Below are positions 42,859 through 52,955 of a DNA stretch of 64,000 nt, piece after piece. Made by a program: the position numbers and the translations under genes. Source of the DNA: Straminergon stramineum (taxonomy: Eukaryota; Streptophyta; Bryopsida; Hypnales; Calliergonaceae); the NCBI GenBank assembly GCA_963920665.1, contig OY987266.1, positions 11,909,001 through 11,973,000 on the forward strand. Direction: 5' to 3'. Position 1 is the first letter of the stretch. Each line of letters begins with the position of its first letter. Under the pieces are notes generated by a model. It made no database searches. It saw only the letters and a program-made list of their open reading frames with translations, and was not told the origin of the DNA.

Positions 42859-43428
42859 GTGGAGAGTGAAGACCATTCATTTTTCAAGGGGTAAATCATA
42901 TGTATTGTTTAGCCTGAATGCGGCTATCCATTTATCAGAAACTCCGAGATTGTTGTCTACGTTTAGATTTTGTTTTGGGCTGCGGTTGTACGTAAGGTAC
43001 GACTGGCAGAAATTTATCCAGGGTGCTTCATTACGGTATGTGATGCCTCCAAACCTGCACGAATCTTTACTGCGCTGTGCTTTGTATATACTTCATGCAA
43101 TTTTTGACACATAATAAAGACGTGAGTGGGATGGTTTTTATAAACTCAGGAACTTTTCACGGTTGCATACTTAATTTAGGAGAACTAAACTTGTTTCATT
43201 GAGTTCGTTCATATGTTTATTTGCTGGAAATATCATTTTTCGGTTTGAATGCTCTTGGGAGCATGGATATTTGTGCAAAAGAACCGGATCCACTGCAAAA
43301 TGACTTAACATCATGTTTGAGCTAAATTTAGCCTTTTGAATTGTGTCCAAATATCAATCTTTCTAGTATGCCCTATGTCGTTGCCATAGCCATTTGGATG
43401 TCATTTGTAATTGCTACAAAAGTGATGG
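42859..43428 (+). other. 3' UTR of the ABCC gene and flank
   Basis: A canonical polyadenylation signal, AATAAA, lies at 43113-43118, about 255 bases after the stop codon. No gene follows. Confidence 0.5.
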
Positions 43429-43432
43429 TTAA

Positions 43433-43796
43433 TTCATAAATGATGTAGTGGATGTTTTTTGTCTAATGAATGACAAGGAATTCTCCTGTGTAGGACAAAA
43501 GCACTACAAAAAAACAAGGGTATAAATGACTTGTTTGCAATGATTGTAGTAGTCATTTTTTGTCCACAATGATTACAAAATAGTTGTTTTGTAGTCATTG
43601 TTGTGTTATAGTCATTGTGGACACTTGTTTTTTGGTAGTGAAGTGCAACTATTCATCTTTGGAATTAGGGGTGGAAAGTGTAGATCTTTTACAATAATTT
43701 GACTCCCAATGAGTATTTTTGTTTTTTTTAAAGTAGACAATGTCACACGGTTCCAAAAGGGATGATTTCTATGGTCCGTAGTCCATCCTTTAAGGG
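43433..43796 (-). mobile_element. piggyBac-like MITE carrying a nested CACTA MITE
   Basis: Inverted copy of the TTAA family: left flank TTAA 43429-43432, right end CCTTTAAGGG and TTAA 43797-43800. The core is split by a 139-bp CACTA-type MITE. Without the insert and one copy of its 3-bp duplication, it reads through to the same order of family words as the 58131-58357 copy. Confidence 0.82.
43502..43640. mobile_element. 139-bp CACTA-type MITE, nested
   Basis: Starts CACTACAAAAAAACAAG and ends CTTGTTTTTTGGTAGTG, giving terminal inverted repeats of about 19 bp that differ by one or two bases. Flanked by the 3-bp direct repeat AAG (43499-43501 and 43641-43643). CACT-A start and 3-bp duplication are the marks of the CACTA (En/Spm, CMC) superfamily. 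The interior is itself palindromic (TCCACAATGATTACAAAA and its inverse). Confidence 0.85.
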
Positions 43797-43811
43797 TTAA
43801 GCCCTCCTTGA

Positions 43812-44060
43812 AAATTGAAGTAAAGTAAAAGTAAATTTTTAAAATAAAAGAAATCTCCTAATTTTTTAATTCATAAAAATTGTGAAATTCAATAACTTTT
43901 AGATTGTAGGTCCAAATGCCATGAAACAAATCCCTTGCACCCTTCCTTGCAAACAACTTTCTTGTTGTACCAAAAATGCGATCAAGGTTTGCATGGTTTG
44001 AAAGATCTCAAACAAATATATCAAAACAAATATTCTCATTCAAGGTATAGATTGTTGGCA
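43812..44060. repeat. third copy of the 16.8-17.2 kb repeat
   Basis: Shares AATTTTTTAATTCATAAAAA, GTGAAATTCAATA and GAAAGATCTCA with 16805-17240 and 18320-18395. Confidence 0.55.
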
Positions 44061-45643
44061 TGTGATATTATGGATTGTCTATCAATGTAAAAAAACTCAT
44101 TTTTTTGGTGAAAAATTATCATTGTTATAATTTTGTAGCAAAAGTGAAAATAATTTAGTAATCAACATCAAAAGAAATCCAATTAATTTGAATGTAATTT
44201 CATTTTTCTAGAAGTACAAGGAGCAATGGAGTTTAGTCTTAAAGTTTATCAAATAATTATTTTATATTTTACAACCAAAATACCTTAGCTAGTGACATTC
44301 AAGTCAAATGCCACTATCAAGCTAAATTTTTTTCATGTATAATTAATTGATGTGCAATATTTTGATATTCTTTACTTGTGAAAGAATATCTTTCCCATTG
44401 ATGTTGCTTTTTGCAAAATTCTTTTATGGAAAAATCAAATTATTGTGATTTCTAAAAGTAAAAAATAAAAAAATAATACCAATTATGTTATATTTTCCAA
44501 TAATGACCTTTAGGTGATATTTCTATCTCATATATGTGTATTTCTATTTTTGTATTGACAAATATAGGATGCACTAGGTGTAAATAGACATAACCAAAGT
44601 TGTGAATGAAGCCCCCAAAGTGAAGCCATGCGTGAATCTATGGCCAAAGCCATAGAGTCAAAAAAAAAAGTGGCTAGTAAAGCCACAACTATTGTATCAA
44701 ATGATTTATATGGCCTTTCATATACTACATGACTTGTGCGCTTTAGTTGCATGTTCATTCATCTACAACTGCATTCTTTTTATAACTATATATGATAAAA
44801 GAGTCCATGAAGAATTTTCTTAGACATATATTATACAAGATTCTCAAATTTCTACTACTTATAATACTACTATAAAATAATAAATAATATATTATAAAAT
44901 ATATATTTTCATATCGTTTGTTGGGGTCAGATTTTTAGGCCCCATACAAAATCATTTCTTCTTTGGTTGAATTTTTATCCATTAACTTGATTTAGAATTT
45001 TTAGGATTTGAAATATTTTGATACTTTTAGCGTTGCTGAGAATATTTTGTAATCCTTAGTGTATTGGTATTCAGGGCTTTATTGATACTTGCAGCTTTAT
45101 TGGTACTCACAACTTTGACTTCATGGTTTTTTTGAGGATTACAATTATTTTGATTTATTATTTTCTACACTTTTCAATTATAACATGGGAAATTTTTTGA
45201 AAATTTCATTATATTTGGAATTAATTTTTAACAAATTTGACCGTAGCATAGAGTAATATGAAAATACTACTATAAAAATTTATATCATATAATTAAAAAA
45301 TTATCTCCAATCCTTACAAAGGTTCCACTACTCTTTGGGCTATTAGTGACAACTAATTGAAGGTTTTAAGACTTCGTCATATGATCTAGAGATTGCATAA
45401 CATTCAATAGGTGATAGAGTTGTTGCCCTTCCACCAACAGAATGATGTAGAGTATTCTACATCATCTCATCCCTCCATTAGTAGCTATAGGGGCATATGG
45501 CAAGACATATGAGAATGGTGAGAGGTTTACAAAAAGTTGTCAATAAAAAATCAAGAAATAAAAGTAGTACAAGAATAGTAATCAAAGCAGTCAATAAAAA
45601 ATGCAGTAATCAATAGCAATAAATATTATTGGATGAACTTTGT
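44061..45643. other. AT-rich intergenic DNA
   Basis: No gene or bounded element is recognised. Confidence 0.35.
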
Positions 45644-45656
45644 ATAGAGGAATCAA

Positions 45657-46983
45657 TGACACTAGCATGTGAGCCTAGAAATGCGAGCCTATGAGCCTTG
45701 AGTCTAGATGTAAATAGATATTCTACAACTATTGAAGGTGTTTATAATATATATACTTATAATATGAGTACCCTATAACCATGTAAGGTGCTTGTAACAT
45801 AGGTACCTATAATATAAATATACTATAACCATGTAAGGTGCTTATAACATAGGTACCTAAAACATAGACACCCATAATATAATTAGGCACTTGTTATATG
45901 AACATCCTATATCCATGGAAGGTACTTATAAAATAGGTACTTACAACATAGACATTTATAATATGAACATCCTATAACCATGTAAGGTGCTTATAATAGA
46001 GATACCTACAACATAGACACCTATAATTATAAACATCCTAGGATGATTGCAAGAAACACTTGTCCTATTTGTTGCGTTTTTGGTTTTCGCTGCGTCAGTC
46101 CTATTAGTACTACGAGTCCTGCGAGTACTATGAAGGGTACGGGAGATGAAACGTAGACCGTTGATTGGAATCGAGATGAAACACTGGGAAGACACGTGGA
46201 TGCATGGTAGTGGATGACAATAGGAGATGTCAGGGAAGGATGATGTTTTGAGATAGTCCCTGTCATCCACATTGGCAAATTTGTAGGCGTAGTGGGTCCT
46301 GCCCAGTACTAAGGAGTCCTATACTATACCCTGGACTACTATTTTCTGACAGTGTCTTCGATTTACCCCAAAAAATGAAGCTGGAACTTTCCCATTTTTG
46401 AAAAATAGTTAATGATTTTGGAAAAATAAATTTAAAAGTGGCCATTATTGCCAACTAAGAGAACTACTGAATGGAGCAAGAAGAAATTGGAAAACATTTT
46501 GTATTACTTAGAAAATGTTGTGTAAACATCGCACACATCGGAGCAATGCCAAAGGCAATTGAAACATGATTTTGCAAATCTCTCTCCACAAAAGTTGTAA
46601 TTCCACTACAGCAGCTCACTGTCCAGTTTTGACGATGTAATCCTTCAAAAAAGGTACTCGATAGTACTAAAAACTATCAAAACCGCAAATGTGACATGTA
46701 AATGAAATTCAATTTCACACCCTAAAATAATTTTGAAAAATTCAGATTAATTTGTATTCATTCATCAGTGCTAGAGGAACCTACATTTTGAATTTCATGT
46801 TCATTCAATCATTTCTCCAATAGTTATGGCACAAAACAACCACCGCATTGAAAGTGTAACGCAAAATAGGACAGGTGTTTCTTGCAATCACCCCCTATAA
46901 CTATGAAAAGTACCTATAACATAGAAGCCTAGGCTCCTAAGCTTATGGGCTCAAGATCCTAGGCTCACATGCTAGTAACCGTG
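45657..46983. mobile_element. MITE with internal minisatellite, copy 2, hosting a nested element
   Basis: Ends ACTAGCATGTGAGCCTAG (left) and CTAGGCTCACATGCTAGT (right), flanked by the direct repeat ATAGAGGAATCAA at 45644-45656 and 46984-46996. The left body (about 45720-46036) holds about five imperfect units of a roughly 60-bp minisatellite with CCTATAACCATGTAAGGTGC and CATAGGTACCTA. It is interrupted at 46041-46893 by an 853-bp inverted-repeat element; without it the element would be about 470 bp. Same family as 15193-15439. Confidence 0.78.
46041..46893. mobile_element. 853-bp inverted-repeat element nested in the minisatellite MITE
   Basis: Left end GGATGATTGCAAGAAACACT; right end is the inverse of GGGTGATTGCAAGAAACACC, with similarity continuing through TGTCCTATTTTG. 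Direct repeat CCTA at 46037-46040 and 46894-46897 (or CTA, if the terminal C-run is assigned differently). GGG ends with a 3-4 bp CTA-like duplication suggest a PIF/Harbinger-type element, tentatively. No transposase frame is seen; short minus-strand frames at 45956-46278 have no known domain. Confidence 0.75.
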
Positions 46984-46996
46984 ATAGAGGAATCAA

Positions 46997-47945
46997 GGGC
47001 AACAATAGTGAAGGCTATTGAATGTTATGTGTGGCTACCAAAAATTTCACACAAATATTGGAGCCCCAAAAGAATAATTGTCAAAATGCTTTTGGAGAAT
47101 GGTATGAACCTCCCGTCATTGACACACTTCTACATTTGTGCCTTCTTCATCAAGACAACATAAATCAACATCTTAAGTAGGATATAGAATGCAATGAGTT
47201 GTTGCATGACGTCAACATACTTGTTTGATAGGCCTTTTGGAGATAGGCAATAGATCTTCAACCCTAGTCTCTACTTCACGCATGGCATCAAGGAGCCATA
47301 GATTGTACAAGGCCCATTAACTTTTATGAGATTGACATTGGTAAAGATTCAATGGGTGCCATGGAATTGTAGTTGTCAAAGTGGAGAAGGTACTACTATA
47401 TTTGCATATTCTTTGTTTGTGTCAATAAATTCATCGTGTCCACCAAAGCAAAATTAGAGTTGAATGATTGTACAATTTTGGAGTTCATCTTATGGTAGAG
47501 CAATGAAAAAAAATACTTTTAGTTATATACCAAGCATGAATGGCAATTTATGTTTGAACTTAGTCAACTATCTAAGGCCCAAACTAGTGACCTCTTTGAG
47601 AGGTGGTGATATATGCCTTACTAATTTAGAGATTCAATTTGATTGGAAAATACAATGGAGTTGTTGATAATTGTGGATTAGATAGTGGTTGTGATAACCT
47701 TAGAGTTGGAATTGGCTTAGAGTTTGATTTATATAGAATCTGTTTTTTAAGTGCTAGAATGTTAAGGAGCCGACTTTAGGTTTTTTCCAAATTTGTCAAG
47801 GCTCTGATGACTTGACACTTTCAAAATTTTACATATTCTTTTTGGGGTATTTCCAAATTGCCATGTATAGCAAATAAATCTTTGCTTCATATTATTCCAA
47901 TAATTATTGCTAAAGTTATACAATTCTTGCAATTTCCATCTCACC
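46997..47945. other. AT-rich intergenic DNA, possible decayed transposon
   Basis: No gene. About 47105-47230 is weakly similar, in opposite orientation, to about 49040-49190 (ATCAAGACAACATAAATCAAC against GAAGACAACGTAAACCA), so remnants of one dispersed element may lie here. Confidence 0.3.
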
Positions 47946-47948
47946 AAT

Positions 47949-48132
47949 CACTAGAAGAAATTTTCGTTAATTGAGTTGATGTGTTTTTGTTAGAAAACAC
48001 AAAACTATGTTGGAAAAAACGCAGTTTTATAGTTTTGTAGTCAAAAAACTGCAAAACTGCATTTTTTCCAATACAGTTTTGTGTTTTCTAACAAAAACAC
48101 ATCAGCTCAATTAATGAGAATTTCTTCTAGTG
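47949..48132. mobile_element. 184-bp CACTA-type foldback MITE
   Basis: Almost the whole element is an inverted repeat: the left arm begins CACTAGAAGAAATTTTCGTT and the right arm is its near-exact inverse, meeting in a small central loop near 48030-48040. Flanked by the 3-bp direct repeat AAT at 47946-47948 and 48133-48135. CACTA start plus 3-bp duplication places it with CACTA-type elements. Ends differ from those of the 139-bp MITE beyond the first five bases. Confidence 0.85.
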
Positions 48133-48318
48133 AATGTTGGCATCTAAACAATTTTCTTCAAAACTTCACTAATTTTTCTATTTTATTGCATAGATAGATG
48201 TTTGTTCAAAAACTTTGTTTCATTTCATTTTTATTAATCCTATGATGTCTTGTGGGGTCTTTCTAAAACTAATTATTGGTTGAATAATTGTAATTTTCAT
48301 AGGATTTCTCCTCTTTAA

Positions 48319-48540
48319 CCCTTAAAGGACGGATTGGTGCCCATGGAAATCATGCCTTTTGGAACCGTGTGACATCATTTACTTTAAAAAAATAAAAAAT
48401 ACACATTAGAAGTCAAAGTACTATAGAAGATCTTCCCTTTCCACACAAAATTCCAAGGATGAATAGTTGCAGTTTTGTCCTAGATAGAGAGATTCCTTGT
48501 CATCCATTGAACACTAAACATCTGTGTTGACGTTTATGGG
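48319..48540 (+). mobile_element. 222-bp piggyBac-like MITE, best full-length copy
   Basis: Begins CCCTTAAAGGACGGATTGG and ends GACGTTTATGGG, flanked by TTAA on both sides (48315-48318 and 48541-48544). It carries the full set of family words: GGAAATCATGCC, CCGTGTGACATCAT, TTCCACACAAAATTCCAAGG, TTGTCCTA and TTGTCATCCATT. No coding capacity. Confidence 0.88.
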
Positions 48541-48544
48541 TTAA

Positions 48545-51500
48545 TGTTGAAAAATTAAGTTCCTCTTTTAAGATTCTAATATCTACATAAAATTCTTGTC
48601 ACCCTTGGCATCAAGCAAAGAAGTTGATTGACTCATGATTATCATCTTCTCATGTTTTTGCTCCATCCCTTAACCATAGTACATTGTAGTGGTGAGAGGA
48701 CATACTGTTCTCCAAAGAAGAGAAGAAAGATTTGATATAGAATAGAAGGTCGTTTGTTTTTCAACACCTAGACACTATGTACATTGAAGGTAATTTACCA
48801 CACTAAATTGTAGAGGTAGGGCTACAAGTGGCATCAATATTTGATAGACTTTGCCATATGCCATACATTCCTGAACTTGTGCCTATAATTCATCAACGTC
48901 CATAGGGCCGACTAGATACTTGCATGGATAAACTCACATGATGCTTGTGGATCTTTGATGTCACATAGAAGGCAATTGCTTTTGACGTCAAGGACCAATT
49001 CAAAGATTTATTGTCTAGTCATGATGGATTTTTTCACTAATATGTTGACCTCACACAACAACCCAACAAAGCTTCGCGCAATCTCACCACCATAGCATAT
49101 GCTACAGATATCATGTTCCATATTTCCCCTATGACAATGGTTTACGTTGTCTTCATGATGAAGGTACAAGTGCATCAACAATAGAAAGTTCATTATACTC
49201 TCAATGGTTGAGACCAACAGGTAGTCTTTTAGAGTTCCTATATTTGTATGAATTTTTTTTAACTTGAAAATTTTCATTCCTTTGAAATATTTTCCTAATA
49301 TTTTCAACTACAAAAAGTTTAAAATATTAGTGGATCATCACTATTAGTGTGGAGAGCAATAAAGCTCCAATAGAATAATTTGAAATTTTTACTGTAAATG
49401 TGATTAGAATGAAAAACATGCTTTTTCAAAAAAATTAAAAACAAAAAAAATTGAATTAATGACACATTGAATTTTGTGTAATTTGGATAAAAACACATAG
49501 AGCTTTCAATTCCAATGATTCCTTTAATTTAATATTTTTTTCAAAATCTTTAAATGGAGTAGTCACAAAACTTTGAAAGCTTAATTTTTTTAATTTAGAT
49601 TAAATACAAGAAAATGGTTATTTTGAAAGTGACAATTATAGATGACCAAGGCATACCTAGTTTGGAGATGTATGTACATTTAGAGGTTGAAATCTAAATG
49701 TTCAAGTCATCACTTGGGGTGTTGACATGATGTTGAAATTCAATAAAATCTTACCAATTCTTAGTTTTTAGTTTTGTAAGGTGCATAACCAATCAAGTCC
49801 AATTTAGCCCTTGAAGAACTAGGGGTTAGTCTAGATTTCCAAAACTATAAAGATGTCTTATAAAATGCAACTTAAAATAATAGTTTAATGATGAGTGTCA
49901 AACAATAGGTCTAAAATAAGATCCATACATTGTTTCCATATAGTTAGATCAACTAGTATTCAAACTTATATTTTTCAATAAAATTTGAATCTAGAAATTG
50001 AAAATTCCTTCAAAAAAATTGTAGATTGAATATTTGTTATTTTTATAAGAATTTTTTTCTTGAAATTCAAAGTAGTAAGTTCTAATTATAGTTTTTTTTG
50101 AAAAACTTTATTATTATTTTCCTTCAAATTGTTTTTGAAGGGTCATTTTTCGAACTGAGAAGGTTATTTTTTGCGGTCAGACCTACTTGTACCTATTGAA
50201 TAATAGAACATTTGTAAAGCTCAATCTTTAGAATCTATATTGTACAAATGCTAAAAAAAACTAACACAAGAATCTTGAAAAAAATCAAGGGATGAAAAAA
50301 TGTATTTTTGTATACTTAAGCATCCATCCATTTTCAAATTTTGAACATTTGTTCTTTTAGGGGCTAAGCATTACAAACCATTTTACAAAAAAATTGTATT
50401 TAGGATTTTTTTATTTAAATTTCAATGAAAAGGGATTCATTGCAAAAACTAATTTTCTTGTGTTTAGAGCCAATCTTGGAGTTGAGACTCAATCACATTG
50501 GAACTAGAGAGGAATTCTTATTGGAAAAATATTGAAAATATTTTTAGAGTCGATTTGAATGGGATAAGCCAATTATAGTTATATATATGTTATTTTTCTT
50601 AATATCATATTATTCGTCTAGTAATAACTTTGGATTTGACAATGAAACAAAGAGTGAATGATTAGAAAGGCTTTGAACAACTTTTCGATTTCTTAACTCC
50701 TTTTGATCAAACATTGTTCACATTCTTTCAATCCATGCATGATATTGTTGTGCCATTTACTTTCTCATATGATCCGCATCCAATGCTTTATATAATATTC
50801 TACACTTACAACTTGAAGCAAAGTAGTCGTTAAATGAGATTTTAGCCAAATAGAAGACTGCAAATTCCCTACAATTCTTGGTAGTGGAGAACTTGCGAAA
50901 TTGTGCCATTGCAATAGTATTGATGTAGTCGAGCGTCGGTCATGTTAGAATTTTATTTATTTTTATTTATTGAATTTTCTTTTTGACTTTTTTTTCAATT
51001 GCAAGACCAAAAAAAATCTTTTTTTTTAGTATTTATGACGACTGATAGTAGTCAGCCATGCCCTCACTACTGCAGGAATAGGCTTGAAATGGAACCTTAT
51101 TTTTCCAAATCTCATCTAATGAAAATTTATCAATCATGATAGGACCTTTTGTTTAGTTTAGAACATGCTTCAAGAGGCTCATATGAGGCCCATTGGGCAT
51201 AACTTATACAAGAAACCAATCCTTTCCTTGCAACATGGTTTATGAACAATAGAGCAACAAAATTTTGAAGGAACTTCTTGGATGGCATAGTTTTTATGAC
51301 ATCCCAATGCATTCTCAATTCCTACATTAAACATCATCAATTTCACTCTCATACTCCAATGACTTATTAGTAGTTAATTTATAGCATGTCCTCTACAAAT
51401 AGACACAACAACATGGTCTCATCAATGGTAGCAAAGTTACTTTGGGGATTATATTAGTCCCTTGTTTTTTGCACCATGTGCTTGAATTGCTTCAATTCAA

Positions 51501-52341
51501 AATCTATCTCTACTTTTTGCCAAATAAAAGTAGTCTATTTTTGCCAAAAAAATTTCACTACTATTTAGAATGTAGATGAAGTTACCAATATTGGATGAAA
51601 AAATGCATGAATATGTTGAAGAAGTGTATTTTGGTCCAAAAGATGAATAATATACTTCACCAAAGCTTAAGTGATTGCCTTCTCAAATTTTTTGGTTTGG
51701 TTCATATAATATAAGGGCAAACTCTAGAATTGGCTAGACTTTGTAGATAAGACAAAATATTTTCTAGTATTTTATAGAGAAGTGTACAAGATGTTCTAAA
51801 AGAGTATTGGAAATGTTGACTAGCAAAATTATAGAGAGAGGCACATGAAAAGTGGAGGAGGCAAGTATTTACTACTTTAAAAAAACTAATTTTAACTTGA
51901 ATTTCTAGTTGCTATTAGTTTAACAACAAAATAAAACTACTCTCAACATATAGTTTTTTCTTAGTCACATAGAAGTGTAAACATTAAGGAAGTCAACAAA
52001 ACTAATTCTGATTCTAGAAAACTTGAAAATTATTTTTCAATTCAAACTCCATGCAAAATCTATCTTTAGGGCAGACTTCCATGTATAGAAATTGGCCAAC
52101 CTTTGAAGAAGAGACCAATCTTTTTTGGAACTCCACATAGAAGTGTGTAGTATTTGCAAGGGGGAATTAAAATAGTTTGCCAGCATGATTACAAGGAGAA
52201 GAACTTAAAATGTGTAGAAAACAAGTTTGTGACTTCCAAAAAACAATTTTTTACATTAATGAGATTGGAATTTTTGGATTGCTTTCAATTTGACAACAAG
52301 ACAAAGTTACACCTAAATATCATTTCTCCCTATTAAAGTAG
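48545..52341. other. AT-rich intergenic DNA, nothing firmly recognised
   Basis: About 3.8 kb without a supportable gene. A 99-codon minus-strand frame at 49008-49307 lies in the weak repeat shared with 47105-47230 and has no known domain. A distant relative of the 100-bp repeat unit at 52342-52540 occurs near 51970-52075. Confidence 0.35.
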
Positions 52342-52540
52342 GAGTGTGCAGGGTGTACATCATGAAAGTCAGCCAAAGCAATTCCTATTCCAAAAAACTT
52401 GAAATTTGTTTTCCAATTCCAATTCCACATGGAAGTCCGCCCATAGAAGTGTAAACATTATGGAAGCCGGTGAAAGCAATTCCCATTCCAAAAAACTTGA
52501 AAATTGTTTTCCAATTTCATCTCCATACGAAAGTCCGCCC
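52342..52540. repeat. two tandem 100-bp units
   Basis: 52342-52442 and 52443-52540 share CCAAAAAACTTGAAA, TTGTTTTCCAATT and GAAGTCCGCCC. A third diverged unit lies near 51970-52075. Located just upstream of the phosphatidylserine synthase promoter region. Confidence 0.7.
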
Positions 52541-52955
52541 TAATAACAAGGTATTACGGTATATTCACTAAGAGTATCTCCGAATGTGCAATTCCCGAGG
52601 GTGGAGTGTACGCGTCGCTCGATGGCGCCTTCCTTCACGATCCCGCCACGCCACGCAGCGACTGCGGCGACACAGTCGCGATGGCGGTGACGAACTTCGT
52701 CCCTCTCAGGTCACCAGCGCACCCCAACACCCAGTTTGAAGCTTGTCCAGTCACCATCTCTCCTTCGCTGTGACCTCCGCCCGCCTCCAGAGCATCGCAT
52801 TCTTTCGTAAGAAGATTTCAATTGCATGCCTTCTCTGACAGACAAAGAAACGGATCCCGTGCGTTTCAATCCCTCTAAGTTACTCTTCACACTGCCCCTG
52901 CCACACTTGGGTCGCCACACTTGGGTCGCTTCGAGAATCGTCGTAGTGTGCGAGG
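52541..52955 (+). other. promoter and 5' UTR region of phosphatidylserine synthase
   Basis: An abrupt rise in G+C marks the gene boundary. The short plus frame at 52504-52773 and the minus frames here show no domain. GTGGAGTGTACGC and CACACTTGGGTCGC (the latter duplicated at 52905-52928) are local features. Confidence 0.45.

Noticed and set aside
52342..52540. CRISPR-like array
   Set aside because: Only two to three adjacent, diverged units without unique spacers, in a plant nuclear context. It is an ordinary tandem repeat.
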